Assembly (NCBI GenBank): GCA_021234155.1
Contig: JAJEKV010000471.1
Span: 120,093-184,092, forward strand
From: Isoetes taiwanensis
Lineage: Eukaryota; Streptophyta; Lycopodiopsida; Isoetales; Isoetaceae
Direction: 5' to 3'
DNA length: 64,000 nucleotides
Shown here: positions 11,701-24,759 of the stretch, one piece after another
Position numbering within the stretch: the first letter of the stretch is position 1
Layout: every line of letters begins with the position of its first letter
Program-made: the position numbers and the translations under genes
The notes under the pieces: generated by a model
What the model was told of the DNA's origin: nothing
Seen by the model: the letters and a program-made list of their open reading frames with translations, nothing else
The model's database searches: none

Positions 11701-14700
11701 TCTCTTTGTCAAAGACAGTTTTATCCGCGATAAACAATACCAGCAAAATGTCTTCCATGCATTTTGCTGACACTGTAGTGGTTCTCTGGCGTCCAGACAA
11801 GGGACCAGGAAGTCAGTACATGGTTCGGCGGATGGGTTTGATTTGTTCATGGATGATCTCTTAACAAGATCTCCTAATTCCAAAACACCTCTAGGGTGCA
11901 AGGATGGTCTGGATGCGTGTGAGGATCAAGCGGGCGGCGGATGCATAACCCGGTAACCGTGATGTGTGTTAAATATGATGCACCCAACATGGGGCACGCA
12001 TGAAAGGCTTAGAGGGGGGCTATCGGAGGAAGTAGAACAATGCCACCAATAAGGACTTAGTTTGTGTGTCCAAAACATCTCATATTCATTTAGTAGAATA
12101 TCGCATTCTATTGATCGCATTTTGAAAATAGAAAGGGAAGGACGTAGATCTGATCGAAAAAGTGGGAGATAAAAACAAGAAATACTTTAAATAGCGTAAT
12201 ACCGAGATTGAGGGAAGGAAGGGAGATGGTCACCACCGACTTCAAGGGGGCGTTGTCCGGGATGATACAAAAGCACATTGGCAACAACAAATTGTGGATG
12301 ATTTAAATAAGGATCAAGAAAAAGATTCTTATGGACATTCAAGATAGACCATATTTAATTCCGAGATCGGAAGCTAGGTCGATTAAGATCGCAGTTTCAA
12401 AATAGCGTGAAAAAATGAAGAGGAAGTTATGGGGAAAAGGAGTTGGTGGAATATTGGCTAAAACTCAAAAAAGGTGATCGTGAGTATAGCATTAGGAAGG
12501 TACCCCAAGAATGGGGATATATGGAGGGGGGATAACTTAAAGGGATATTTCCAAACATCCCACCATAGAATCCAACATATGAGGCAATGCATGTGCTATT
12601 GTTGATCTAAATGAAGCTTTATATTCTATGTATGTTCAGAACTTACAATAACTTAATGGAAGCAACCAATAAACCCTGAGATGGAGATGAGAATGGTACA
12701 CAAGAGTTCTTTATTTTTTCAAGAAATTGGTTCGCTTGACTGCACTCGGTCTATATATACCACTATCTTAAGCAAATCTGAAGACATAAATATCAATTGA
12801 TGCCCACCGTGATGAGCTTAAAATAATAGGTTTATGTTGCAGTAGTATTTGCACATTTGAGCATTCTACCAATTGGAAAAGAACAATGCCTAGCAACTCG
12901 GTAATAAAACTATAGATTCTAGTGACCAAACTCCATATATCGACTCTCATGTTGTGTTGTCAAAAAGACAATTAATCAAGTATTAGCAAAATTTCTTTCA
13001 TACATCTCTTTTGCAACACTACCTCTACAACGCCCCACCAACAAAGGACCAACTCAATGCTTAATAGTCGATGATGGGTTTTTGCATTCGATTTGTTCTG
13101 GATGATCTCTTAAAGATTCTAATTCCAAAACACCTCTAGGGTGCGAGGATGGGTGCAAGGATGCGCTGAGGATGCATAACCCGAGTAAACGATCCTGTTA
13201 AATATGATGCACCAAAAGGGGTACGATGGAACCGGGGGGTATGGAGGAAGTAGAACGATGCCAATAGTCACTTAGTTTGTAAAAGGGTCCAAAACATCTC
13301 ATATTCGCTTAGTAGTAGTGAAAAGATTTGGAAAATAGAAAGAAAAGGGCGTAGATCGGATCGTAAAAATCCAAGTAGTTAAACATCAAATACTAAACAA
13401 TGTATAATGGAGATTGAGGGAGTGAAGGAGATGGTCACCAATGTACTTCAAGGGGCCAAGTTGTTCAATCATACAAAGCACATTGGCTAATGATACAAAG
13501 CACATTGTCTAATGATTCTTAGGACGTTCAAGATAAACCATACGGATATTCTCGAGAGATCGCGGAAGCTAGGTCGACAAGATCGTGAGCTTCAATAGCA
13601 AGCGGAAAAATGAAGAGGAAGTTATGGGGAAAAGGGAATTGGTGGAATATTGGCTAAAACCCAAAAAAGGTGATCAAGAGTATAGCATTAGAAGGGGCAC
13701 TCAAGAATGGGGATATATGGAGGGGGGGATAACTTAAAGGGATATTTCTAACATCCTACCATAGAATTCAACATTTGAGGCAAGCATGTGCTAGCATGTT
13801 GATCGAAATGAAGCTTCATATTCTATTTATGTCTGGTACCTTTACAATAACTTAATGGAAGTAACAAATAACAATTTTGAAGGTGAGAATGGTACACAAG
13901 AGTTTTTTATTTCAAAAAACTGGTTCGCTTTGACCTGCACCTAGTCTATATATCACTATCTTAAGCAATGGGCAAAAGTATGTCGGTGGGTACAAAAAAA
14001 TGCTAATCTCTAGCTCTTAGATCAAAGACTCGCACCTACTATTCTATCATAGTATTCAATTTGTCATTCATTGAAGCTATTACATATTTCTATTGATTAC
14101 CCACTACCATGTGCTGGTACGCAACAACACCCAAACAAGCCGGCCATAATGCAGGTGCTATATGAGACCGCCGTCATCATATGTGTCCGATGCATGCTTT
14201 GTACCCTACCACAAAGATACTTTTGCCTAAATCGAAAAGATGTAAATATCAATTGATGCCCATCAAGGATGAGCTTTAGCAATAGGTTTATGTCAAGGAT
14301 GAGTGTTTGCACATTTTAGCATTCTACCAATTGGAAGAACAATGTCTAGCAACTCGATAATAAAACTATAGATTCTAGTTACCAAACTCCATATATTGCA
14401 CTCATGGTGTGTTGTCAAAAAGACAATTAATCAAGTAAAGCAGCCCTTAAAAAATTTCTTCCATACATCTCTCTTTTGCAACACTATCTATTAAAAATAA
14501 AATGGTCTTAGTTGGTTCTGGCGTCCACTCGAACAAGGACCAACCTTCCAATGCTTAGTCGACAGATGGGTTTTTTGCATTCTCGATTTGTTCATGGATG
14601 ATTCTTAAAGATTCTAATTCCAAAACCCTAGGGTGCAGGATGGGTGCAAGGACGCGCGTAAGACTATAAACCCGAAAACCTGATCCGCAGTTAAATATGA

Positions 14701-14970
14701 TGCACCTAAAAAAAGGATGGAAAAACCCGGTTGGGGAGGGGGGTGCATGGAGGAAGCAGAACGCATACCAATAGTCACTTAGTTTGTAAAAGGGTCCAAA
14801 AACTTCATATTCGCTAGTAGTAATACCAACGCTATTGATCTATTTGAAAATAGAAAGAAAAGCGGGCGCAGGATCTGGACGTAGTAAATCGGTAGTTAAA
14901 ACATCAAATACCAAACAAACAGACAATGGAGATTGAGGGAGAAAGGGAGATGGTCACCACCGCACTTCAG
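11701..14970. repeat. Tandem array 2 of about 1.25-kb units
   Basis: Anchor positions are about 11889, 13134 and 14626 (spacings about 1245 and 1492 bp). The extra length in the last interval is explained by the inserted MITE at 13970-14228. Block order is the same as in array 1. Offsets to array 1 are about 7.3 kb for the first two units, so the arrays were probably copied together with the left module. Confidence 0.85.
13970..14228. mobile_element. MITE with terminal inverted repeats inside a tandem-array unit
   Basis: The left end 'gggcaaaagtatgt' continuing to 'gggtaca' (13970-13994) is matched in reverse complement by the right end running from 'tgtaccctacc' to 'gatacttttgcct' (14200-14228). 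The ends are about 25-29 bp with a small gap. The sequence between them is absent from the equivalent point ('cttaagca' to 'gatgtaaatatc') of the other units, which act as empty sites. The element is about 259 bp and the only open frames are short and unsupported, as expected for a non-autonomous DNA transposon. A clean target-site duplication could not be read because the flanks contain indels, so the superfamily is undecided. Confidence 0.75.
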
Positions 14971-15210
14971 GGGCCAAGTTGTCTAATGATACAAAGCACA
15001 TTGGCACAACAAAATTGTGGATAACCATGCATTCTATTAATTTGAAATTATTCCATCGATTTTGAACCCACTATAGGTGGGAGTTTCGGAGTTGTTAGTT
15101 TTGGGGTCCCCATGTGTTAGTTTCGTGGTGGTTGTCAATTTCGTGGATTGTCGCCAGTTTCCCTTAGTTCTAATCTTTGGTTTCCGAGTGTTGGTTTTAA
15201 GCTTCCGCTT
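14971..15210. repeat. Right boundary module of array 2
   Basis: Copy of 8225-8440, ending at the shared 'ggttttaagcttcc'. Sequence beyond this point is unrelated in the two places, which marks the end of the duplicated block. Confidence 0.8.
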
Positions 15211-17929
15211 TAGTGTTACTTTGAGTTTCTTGCCTACTATTAAAAATTTGATTTCCCAATCGAAAGTGTTGGTGGCCCTTCCTGACCCGAGTACAAATTT
15301 GAGTTAGGTTGGTTCTTTTTCTTTTTGAATAGGAACGCCTTTATTCAAGGCCCGCTACCTAGCGGGCGTGATACGCCTTTTCTATGTAACACCAACTCAT
15401 ATAAGCATATAAATCTTAATGGAAATGAAGCATGAAAAGATTTAGGCCTATCGGGACGAAGCTTTGTAACGCCTATCCATGCTTAGAAGAACAAAATGAA
15501 AACACCTACAATTTGTGTTTCCGTGATTCTATCCAATTTCACAGGACCATTTCTGTATGTTAAAGTTCAAATTGAAATTTGAGCCTGGCTTCACGCTTTG
15601 CATATTATTTGGAGTAAATTGAATCTTTGGTCCCTCGACGCCTTTTAAAGAGCCCCTCAATATTTGAACCGAAGCTTCAAAATTTTGACAAATAGCCTGT
15701 AATTTGGGCATGCCACCGCTTGGCATTATTTCGTTGAGCTAGTCCGTTGATTGATACTGCCTTGTGATACCCCAACCCTAACTTGATACATTGTTTCCTT
15801 CTAACCCCAATCCAGTTTCCATCTTCAATAGAAGATTAATTTGGGCCAAAACAAATAGAGAAGAAGGAGAGCATAGAAATTTGCAGCAAATGCTAACTCG
15901 GTTTGTAAGTTGATCCAAAGTAGAGCAAACGAGTCCAAAACCGAAAGCGCTTCTACTATAAAAAATCATTCCTTTATGCTGCTTTTAAACACACAAAGTA
16001 CTTCGCTACATATCCCGCCCTTATTTCCTCCGAATTGGCCCTAAATCCGTGGATTTACAGAGTATTGTGATATATTGTGGGCCATGTTTTCTGCATAGAT
16101 GGCCTCGAGTCCAGAAAACTCAGAACATACAGAGCATTAGTCATAAATTTTGATTCACGGCATTATTGTGAGGTTGTGCTCTGATCAAATTTTTTTGTCT
16201 ATTCATCAGGTTAGTATTAAATTAAAGGATGGATGCACAGTGCACTAGCTTCACCATAAGAGGAATTTTTGTTAATTAGTCCCGTCCCATGATGGACCAT
16301 TAAAGGGCATTTTGAAGGTTCACAAAAAAATCATATAAAAACAAAACACAAAAACTAGCCAAACCCTTTCTAGGAGTTCATATGGTAGTCATGTTTCACG
16401 TGAAAAAAATAAACAAAAATGTATCATCCCATTCTTCTGAAGTTATTTTTTGTTATAATATTATTTTTTTCTACACAAAATATAGAGCAAGGTACAAAAA
16501 CCACATCTCAATTTGAAGTCTATAAAGGAAGATAGAGTAATTCAAACATGACAGTGGTCAAACGTTCCTCCCCCTCTCGAGAGAACTAGTATTGGTTCCT
16601 AGAAAGGGGCTTGTGGGATATAAAACAACTTTCAAAAAGGAGATCAATTTTGAGTTTAAATTTGCATAAGGGTAGTTCACGAGGTCCTCCATCCTAGAAA
16701 AAATGTTTGTTGAGTTTGAATTTGATGTTTTGACTTTTACTTCTATTTTTAATTTTAGCGAATTTATACTAAAATGGATAGCATTGTTCTACATGAGTCT
16801 AGGTTGTTCTCCAAAAAAATCACGCTATGAAAGTTTATAAAGATATGGAAACCCAATGCAAAAAACAAGCTCGTGGGAAAAAGCAAAAGACATGGTAAAG
16901 AAAAAAAAAAATGATATCTATAACTTTAATTACTGGTCCATAATTCATTTAAAAATTGATAATATCCTATGTTAGTCCATTTCAAATTGATTGGGACACC
17001 TAATAGCTTTTGGACCACTTTGTTCACAAAAAATATTTGTTCTTCATTATCTTGAGGGTTGTACTAGAACAGATAGCATCAATCTTATATTATAAATTTT
17101 ACCGAAGTGTTGGACCCTGTTCTAAATCGGACGGGCTACAATTTAAGCAAACCGTGGCATCATCTTATGGTCTAGATTTCATAGTGTCCTTTTGTTTTTC
17201 GCTTTAAGGTTCCTCAAAGATTTGATGGCAAGAATCATAGAACAAACCCTGCCAGACCTACCAACCGATGGCTATTGGAGACTATGGCAAAGTTACAAGC
17301 CAATTCAGCCAACTATGACTTCTTCCTAGCTCTACCATGGCGGATCAACATGCCTAAGTCTGAGTATGCGTAAGCTTTTTGAGCTTTGTGAGCTTACGAT
17401 CATTTATGCCATGGTTTTGCACTGATAAATGGACGCATCGGTTGAATTTAGGGATATTTCATCCCCACGCTTAGGGGATGCCATGGCCAGTATGGTTTCG
17501 CCGTTAACGTTAATCAGGCCCGGCTATAGCTTGCAAACCCTAAAATAGCTTCATCCCCCATAAATCCATTCGATTTTTTGACCGAAAAAGTGGGCTTGCA
17601 TTCAACGCTCTAGATTCTCAGATTGATTCGACTGAAGCCCTAAGTATAGACCTTTGCTTTTAAGGCTTAGATATAGGAAAGAAAGAAACCTTCGGCCAAA
17701 CCCCATCCGGGTTGTTCTACTCGATATTAAGAAAGGTAAAAACGAAAATCATTATAAAGCCAAACAAAGAGTATCTCGACATCATTTGCCCGTGGTTCTT
17801 TGATGAGTAGAAACAAACGAAGGTATTGATGCTAACACATTTTCTCGTAATTAAGATATTCGATTCTTATAATAGCTTCCCTATTATATATTTGCAACTC
17901 TTAGAATTACCATAGGCGCAATAATGAAT
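15211..17929. other. Unassigned sequence
   Basis: No open frame here carries a motif I recognise, and no copy elsewhere in the window was seen. A short inverted pair, 'gcccgcta' next to 'tagcgggc', lies at about 15350. The stretch 16300-17000 is AT-rich. Confidence 0.4.
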
Positions 17930-17989
17930 TCAGAATGATTTTTTTGCGCTTGGAGCCTGGCATGAAATGGAAGAATATGGTAATTTTAT

Positions 17990-18245
17990 GCTAGCAAGTT
18001 TACATACCGTATGGCTCTTAAATTGTTTTGCATATAATAAAGATGTGAAGGATTGACAACATAATCGGGCTAACCGCTTTTCGCAAATAGGGATTTTAGG
18101 GCTGCCTTTGAAGCTTACAGACACTGTGGTTCCATCAACCGATGTCACATATGTAATTCAAGATTTCCTACAACAAACACAAATAGTAAAGGTGATTGAG
18201 TTTTATACAAAATGATCGGGCTTAAGCACGCTTATGAAAACAACA
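17990..18245. repeat. Flanking duplicate C, copy 1
   Basis: Aligns with 18950-19165 in the same orientation. Both carry a 'gctttgaagc'-like block, then 'ctacaacaaa' with 'acacaaat', 'gttttatacaaaatga' and 'aaaacaac'. The minus strand gives a short open frame in each copy (18148-17930 and 19142-18780), unrecognised and not obviously the same protein. Confidence 0.6.
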
Positions 18246-18262
18246 AGGGTACGACTCGTGAG

Positions 18263-18852
18263 AATAAATTACTAATCGATATATTTTATTAGCCATAATG
18301 GCTTTTAGCTAAAACTTGCCTCGAGATTAATCCTAAAACTTTCTCGTGCTTTAGCTATACTCTATACATTTTTCCTCTCATACTTTCTAGAGTTTAGCTA
18401 AACTAATGCAAAATTCCTACAAAAACTTTATGTGGTGTGATCAAGAGAAAATATTGAGCTAAAATTACTAAACTTCTTTTCAATTCTTTTCCGCTTACTT
18501 TACTCATTTTCTTTGTGGAAGCATTCTAAAACAATGCCGCCTAGCTAACTCTAGGCCTCAAATTATTCCATAGATGCTAGAAAATAAATTACTATTATCA
18601 TATATTTCATATAAAGTAGAATGATGTTAGCTAAACTAAACCTAAATTTATTCCAAAAGTTTCGTGGTTTAGCTAAACAATATAAAATTTCACTCTTATC
18701 TTCTAGCATTTGGCTAAAAAGATTGAAGTTTGAGCAAAAGTTGCTTAAAATTATTATTTTTTTTCTCAATTTTTTCTATTTACTTTAGCCAACATTTTTT
18801 TGAAAATGTGCTAAAAATCGCCAAATAGCTAAGTTTAGCCCTTAAATTATTA
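18263..18852. repeat. AT-rich tandem duplication, about 320 bp period
   Basis: The first copy runs from 'aataaattact' at 18263 to about 18567. The second runs from the same word at 18583 to about 18852. Both contain several 'tagctaaa' words, a 'ttctag' block, and end with 'caaattatt' or 'taaattatt'. Many substitutions separate the copies, so the duplication is old. Confidence 0.65.
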
Positions 18853-18949
18853 CTGCTGGTAACGACCAGATCCATGCCGAAGCTTATTTTCAAAAAAAAA
18901 AAAAAAAGAATTAAGGAGTTTATTTTCCAAGCATCTATAGATGCTAATA

Positions 18950-19165
18950 TTGATGATTTAAGAGATTTTCGCCTTCTTTTTTCACGATCAACGATACAAA
19001 CAAGAGATTCTAGGGCAACTCGCTTTGAAGCCATGCAAGACTCTGCTCCATCCATGATGTGAGATGCTAATTCAATGTCTCTACAACAAAACACAAATAA
19101 TAGCAGGATCGAAGTTTTATACAAAATGACCATGTTGGGCATGCCAAGGAAAACAACAAACGTGG
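18950..19165. repeat. Flanking duplicate C, copy 2
   Basis: See 17990-18245. The two C copies bracket the AT-rich tandem pair, giving a C-AT-AT-C arrangement. Confidence 0.6.
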
Positions 19166-21413
19166 TTGCATTCTAAATACTTTTAAGTGTTTTGTAAGAA
19201 AAACAAGATGAAAACAATCCCAATTGCATTCTCAGAGTGCAAGCCAATTAAGAGGCATTGAATTAAATTGGGTCAAGAAATTGAGCTCCCAAGATAGCTA
19301 TGCAACTCATGTTTTTCAAACAAGGGAAACCAAAGATATTGTCAGAGAAAATCAAGGCATGAATTATGCTTGCCAAGTCTTTAAGATCATGCAGTCCAAC
19401 GTATCCAAGCTAGATAGTGTCGGTATGTCGCCAGGTGGTAAGTGAAGCAAAGCAAAGAAGAAGCCTAGAATGGAAAAAACACATTCATAATCGGGTGCTA
19501 TTAAGTCACGATATGCTTCTCGATATTTATTGGCAGCCCAGAAAGATATATGAAATATGGAAGCACTTGAGATGCCGATCAGGTCACATATACAAGTGTT
19601 CCACATATATGTACATGTGCGTAATTTTTGACATGGAGTTAAATACATTCATGCCCGCTATATCAATGGCATGAAAGAGCTATAGATACTAGAGGAAATC
19701 TCAAATTATTAGAGACCTTGATTGTGAAAAATAATACACCATGGAAGTGTGCAAGCTTTATATTATATTAAGCGCCATATAAAACATGCTCTAATATGTA
19801 TGGCTGCAACGCCGGTACATCGCTTACTAGTTTGTACTCATATATAGTTTCGTAATTATAAGTATGTCTTATATTAAAAGTTTAAAATAGATGTTGTCTA
19901 TGTCTATGCTGTATAATATATAATCGGGCTAAAATGAGTGAGTAAAGAATGATTTCTTATGATATAGTGCCGATAATGTATATCTCTAAGGGTATAACAC
20001 CTAATAAATGGTATCGTGAATGAAAGGTATGTATCGATAAGTATAACAAAATGGAGACGTGACTAGTGATGGATTCCAAAAGAGTTCCAACCATTAAAAC
20101 TCATCACCACGGATGTAATAGTCCGACTCCACCGATACCGCATAGACACAACACTACCGTGCCTAACTCGCCATGAGGACGGCATTTCAACCCCGCATTG
20201 CTCACCCACATGTATGCTTTGTTGAGGATTCGAGCTGCGCATCTCGCCTAGTTGAATTAATCCTTAACGGGCCCAGCCTAAGATTCGACATTGCATGATA
20301 TTGCCACCCGAATGAGCGGAACCTTTACATAATCTAGCAAGATGCCCACGGGCCTATAAGTTATTTCTCCTCGCGACCGGGTGATGCCATGACGCCCTAG
20401 TCAGAAGCCTTTGGAGAACTATACAATTGGTCCTAAGGTAACATATGGATCCTAAACGCCTTTGCAGGGACATTTAATAAGGGAACTACTTCTACACACT
20501 CTTCTCAATCGTATGCATAAGCAGACAAGGGACGACCATATACCGCCCAACTTCGCTAAGGGAATTATTTACCAAAGGAAGGTCCAACATCGCCTCCTCA
20601 AGTGGGATTTTTGTTGAGGCTTATCCGGATTTCCTACGGCAATGCTAACGCATGTGTCAACAATAACGCCATCAACCCCGGGCCAACGTGAAAGTGGCGT
20701 GGTGCTACAACCACCACCGATATCTCGCGGGAGGGGATCGGGCTAGATGCATCCTAGGAATAGGGATGGTCATATAGTCATAATAGGACGCTTTGTTCAA
20801 GGCTTAGGCATTGCACAAGCATTTTCTTCCACATGCCTTTTCTTTGAAGTTGTTGGCATATCATTCATGCATGCATGACGTGCATCCTCCCCGCCTCCGT
20901 AAGATGACATCCCTTGGCCTTCCAAGAGTATCCGTGATTTGCTGGCCATAGAAGAGGTAATTTTAGGGAGAAGCAATTTTTGGACATCAATACTAACCAT
21001 GCCATCCGAATTTTGAAATGGCATTGACTTGAACAAAAAAAAAAACCCTACCCACCATATGGCCATCCCGGGTAAAGGTTCAACAACCATGCTAAAGGAA
21101 TGTCAGAAGACATCATTTAACAACACATACTTCTTGTATCTAGAATCGCTTAGGGCCTTGAAACACTAGTATTTCAAAAGTAATCTAAGAATGTAAACCA
21201 CCTAAGTTGGACTACCGTCCAATTTGGAAATTGATATAAAGTGGCCCTATGAGCTACGTTATCACCACCTAAAAAAGAGATGGGCCCAATTTGAGAATAG
21301 ATAGCAGGGCCCTTAGGTGCTAGTTCATCACCAACGAAGAATAAACTCTCCTCAAGTTGGACGGTTGCCTAATTTATAATGGTGGGCACGACCATAAAAG
21401 GGCTAGTTTATCT
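19166..21413. other. Unassigned sequence left of the retroelement array
   Basis: No recognised gene. The segment 20080-20800 is richer in C and G and has few open frames. A 97-residue minus-strand frame (21090-20797) has no recognisable motif. A possible weak repeat links 21205-21280 and 21355-21410 ('aagttggac' followed by similar words). Confidence 0.4.
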
Positions 21414-22036
21414 CGATATGATGGTTTTCCCCTAGTAGCTCGGGGTGTGGTCCTTTGTTATGCACTCAAAATAATCTTATTATGGAGTCTTAATCTTTAT
21501 TTGATACCCTAAGATAATTATCCTTGTATTAAGCCGTTTAATTTTTTTTGATAATATCCCAGCCCAAAAATAGCAGCTTTTAAAAGGCTAACTTCGTCAA
21601 AACGTCATATCTCGGGAATATAACTCAGATTATTATGATCCAGGGCTCATTGGAAAGCTCTCAGAGTCTAGTTTCCGGATTAGGGTCGCTCAGCTCCTAA
21701 CTCCTTGTGGATCGAGATATCGCCAAAAGAGTGGCCGTGGGTCAGGACCGGATCGCATGTACCAAGATTTCGTTTTGCCAACCCTTGTTGTTTTCACAAA
21801 CCTTGCCTTCATCTTTAAACCCTACTTTGAGTGCATATCAGGCTGAGACAACGATTTCAGTTCCCTGGATAACGATTTCCGTGCTCGTGGATAACGGTTT
21901 CAAGGACCCGGCTGGGTGGTGAGCTACCTTCTCTAATCTCTTTTGCTCTACCCAGTTTATTATGATGCGGGGTTGAAGAGATCGAATCTTTGAGGTAACT
22001 AATCTGAATTTGTGTTCTTTTGTGTTTTCCATATCA
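21414..22036 (+). repeat. LTR-a
   Basis: Begins 'cgatatgatgg' (first base altered from TG) and ends 'ttccatatca'. It shares with the other LTRs the blocks 'cttattatggagtctta', 'ggctcattggaaagctc', 'gagtctagtttccgg' and 'gtggccgtgggtcag'. It is the most diverged of the four. Confidence 0.9.
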
Positions 22037-22038
22037 AT

Positions 22039-22048
22039 TGGTATCGAG
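22039..22048 (+). promoter_or_regulatory. Primer-binding site, initiator-Met tRNA type
   Basis: Reads 'tggtatcgag' two bases after the LTR end. The usual plant initiator-Met site is TGGTATCAGAGC, so the CAG of the site appears here as CG. The same change is seen at LTR-c (33228 onward). Confidence 0.75.
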
Positions 22049-22318
22049 TTGTGTGATTCTCGCCACACCGTGAGTATGGGAAACCCAAACTTTGATGCCC
22101 AAGATAATAACTGAAAGCCGCCAGCCAGCCACTCATGATACCTCGCAGCCTTTTGATCATGCTCTCTCTGAATAGCATTGTCGCAAATGCTGGAGCAAAG
22201 ACAAAGAACTAGGGTTGCAGATGTCGATTAGTCCCAACCCATCCAGAGATCGACAACTCTGGCTTCTAAGGCCTTGTTACTATATTCCATCTTCAAGAAA
22301 AAGCTATAGCTTTGAATC

Positions 22319-23255
22319 ATGTTGCAGGTGGCAGATGGGGATGCCCCTTGCCCACTGAGCTCATTTTTATCGAAGAAGCATTACCGTGAAACTTGTGCAA
22401 GATGTCAACAGAGATACCCTAGGCTGGCAAAGTGGTTGGAGATAGATTTGCCTTTCTTTAAGGGAGGTGTGAATGTGAACCTTCCAAGGTCACCGCTTAC
22501 AAGCATCTTTGAAAAAGGCACTTTGAACCGAAGTTAATGCTATTGCAATTCGTAAAGAAAAGATGCATGCCATGGATGTATGGTTGGATGAAGTCGAATT
22601 GGTGGGCATGGAAGAAGAACTATGGCTGCCGAGATAGACACTTGGTCCGCCGCATTTGAAGCTTTGAAGCCAAGTATTTACCTTCTAACTATCATCAAAA
22701 ATTTAGGAGAGAATGGATACTTTGAAGCAATCCTCAACGTAGATCGCAAGCACACTACTTAAGTTCAATTGCATCACGTGTCACTAACTTGGGAGTTCAA
22801 TTCTGTGGATGAGAAAGAGTTGCTCGAAAAGTGATATTAGTGGCTTGAAAGAAGACATCTTGGCAGAAAGTTAGATTTTGTAGAACCGCAGATCTGAGGA
22901 AGCAGCCTCTAAGGGGCCACGTACTAGAAATGAAGATTAAATCCTAGTTTCCGCAGGGCACAATATATGGACAGCTTTAGGGCGCATCCGTGGATGAAGA
23001 AAGTAAACTACTCTTAAGAGATTCAGTTATCCCGATGACGTGAGCCGTAAAGTTTGGAAAAAAATTGAAGAAAATGGATGGGTTGGTCAACAAAGGGTTA
23101 ACCCTAGAAGACCATGGGTGGGTGGGGAAGAATGTGAGCCCCAATGGCCCCAACAAAACTTTATTTGTGGAGGACCCCATTTAAATCTCAATGCCCACGG
23201 TTGGCAGGTCAAAAGTGGTGTTGCACCCATCACAATTAGAAACACTCCTTCTAAA
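22319..23255 (+). pseudogene. Internal 1: gag (capsid and zinc knuckle), frames broken
   Basis: Pieces of a Retrotrans_gag-type protein are spread over at least three frames. An ATG-led frame (22319-22537) matches the start of gag in elements 2 and 3. At 22680-22870 words equivalent to 'YLPSNYH' and 'ISGLKED' can be found. The zinc-knuckle region is at 23156-23200, where the first Cys codon of the better copy (34364) is replaced, so the knuckle reads with only the later Cys and His. Breaks may be sequencing errors rather than decay. Confidence 0.7.
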
Positions 23256-23369
23256 CCAATAGGGCACACATTGCTTTTGTTGAGAACAAACCTAATGTTT
23301 CAAACCCACTGGAGGAATCGAACTAGAAAACAAATGAAGAAAAGGAAACAGAATTTCCTATATCAAAGC

Positions 23370-23620
23370 ATTTTGCCGATTGGAACTCCAATATTTCTAA
23401 AGTTTTGGTTGTTCAAAGTGAATGGTTATGTTTTGAACATGGAAGTGTTATACTTTTGGCGATGGTTCCACACATGTTCATTTCTAGCGGTTTGGTGGAG
23501 TTGAAGCTTCCCATGTTTGATTTAATCTAACACCGTCACGCTGGTACAGGAATGAATGGATCACATGAATCTTGTCATAAATTTGTCCAGGCACCAATCC
23601 AGATAGAGAGGAGTACAAAG
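23370..23620 (+). pseudogene. Internal 1: aspartic protease region
   Basis: Aligns with the protease region of element 3. The catalytic stretch at about 23448-23475 has the order of the DDGSTH motif, but a base change and frame loss precede it. The following 'VEKLKLPMFDL' equivalent is only partly readable. Confidence 0.65.
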
Positions 23621-24049
23621 AGACAAGAGCTATGATGGTAGCACCTTTGGGTTCAAAGTGGATATCATACTTGGCATGGGATGGAGGATTCGGTATGGAG
23701 CAATACGGTCGAACATGTGAATAAGTGTATGACTATCTTTGTTGATGGGAAGTCAATTAAAAATTCATGCCAATATACTTGAACGATGTACTCCTTTATT
23801 ATCTCACACCTTGATAAAGAAATCAATGAAATCAAACATTTCGCTTACTTTATTGAAGGTATCCATAGCCTCCAAATAATGTGCCTTCCTAAGACAAGAT
23901 GATAATATTTTAAAGATGAAGAGACATTAATATTTTAAAGATAAAGATCATGCAATTAATTCTGCACTGATGCCTTCCTCTTACCAGCGACCTTACGGAG
24001 TAAGTCACTTTTGAAAAAGAGGAATTAGAAAGACAAATCAATGAGATGT

Positions 24050-24700
24050 TGGGAAAAGCAACTTATTCAACCTAGTTGTTCACCTTTCGCGAACTCCAGT
24101 AATTCTTATTAAGAAAAGAAAGATAAGGGATACAGAATGTGTGTAGACTATGGAGCTCTCAACAAACTCACTGTGAAAGATAAATTTCCAGTACCCAGAG
24201 CTGATGATCTTTTGATGAGTTAAGAGGAGCTTGTGTTTTCGGTAAGATTTGATTTGGAAATCGGGATACCATCAAATAAGGGTCTTAACGAAGAATATGA
24301 AACAAATTTCGCACCTTTGGGCATTATGAATTTAGTGTTATGCCATTTGGATTGACTAATGCCCCGCTACTTTTGCGCACTCATGCAGAAGAATATTGGC
24401 TCCTCTAATAGAAGATGTGTGGTTGTGTTCTTTGGATGATATTCTTGTGTATAGCATGAATATTGAAGAGCATAAGCGACATTTACAAGCTGATGTTTAT
24501 TGACGTATAAATCAAGATCGATGTTATGAATCAAAAAGCGGGTTTTCATGAATGAAGTGGTTTATCTTTGGACATGTAATTTCTAAGGATGGTATTTGGG
24601 ATGGATCCCGAAAAGGTCAAAAGCTCAAAGGGCCTAGACCAACTAATCTTAAAGGCTTAAAGATCCTTTATTTGTGTAGTTATTCTGAAGATTTGTAGAG
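24050..24700 (+). pseudogene. Internal 1: reverse transcriptase
   Basis: Recognisable RT blocks occur in order: RMCVDYGALNKLTVKDKFPV at about 24137-24196, the MPFGLTNAP block at about 24340, and the FDD catalytic block at about 24428-24440, where an extra G breaks the frame. At least four frame changes are needed relative to element 3. Confidence 0.8.
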
Positions 24701-24759
24701 CACTTTGCAAGAATTACGTTGCTATTAAATAGGTTCTTGAGGAAAAAATGTTACATTTG

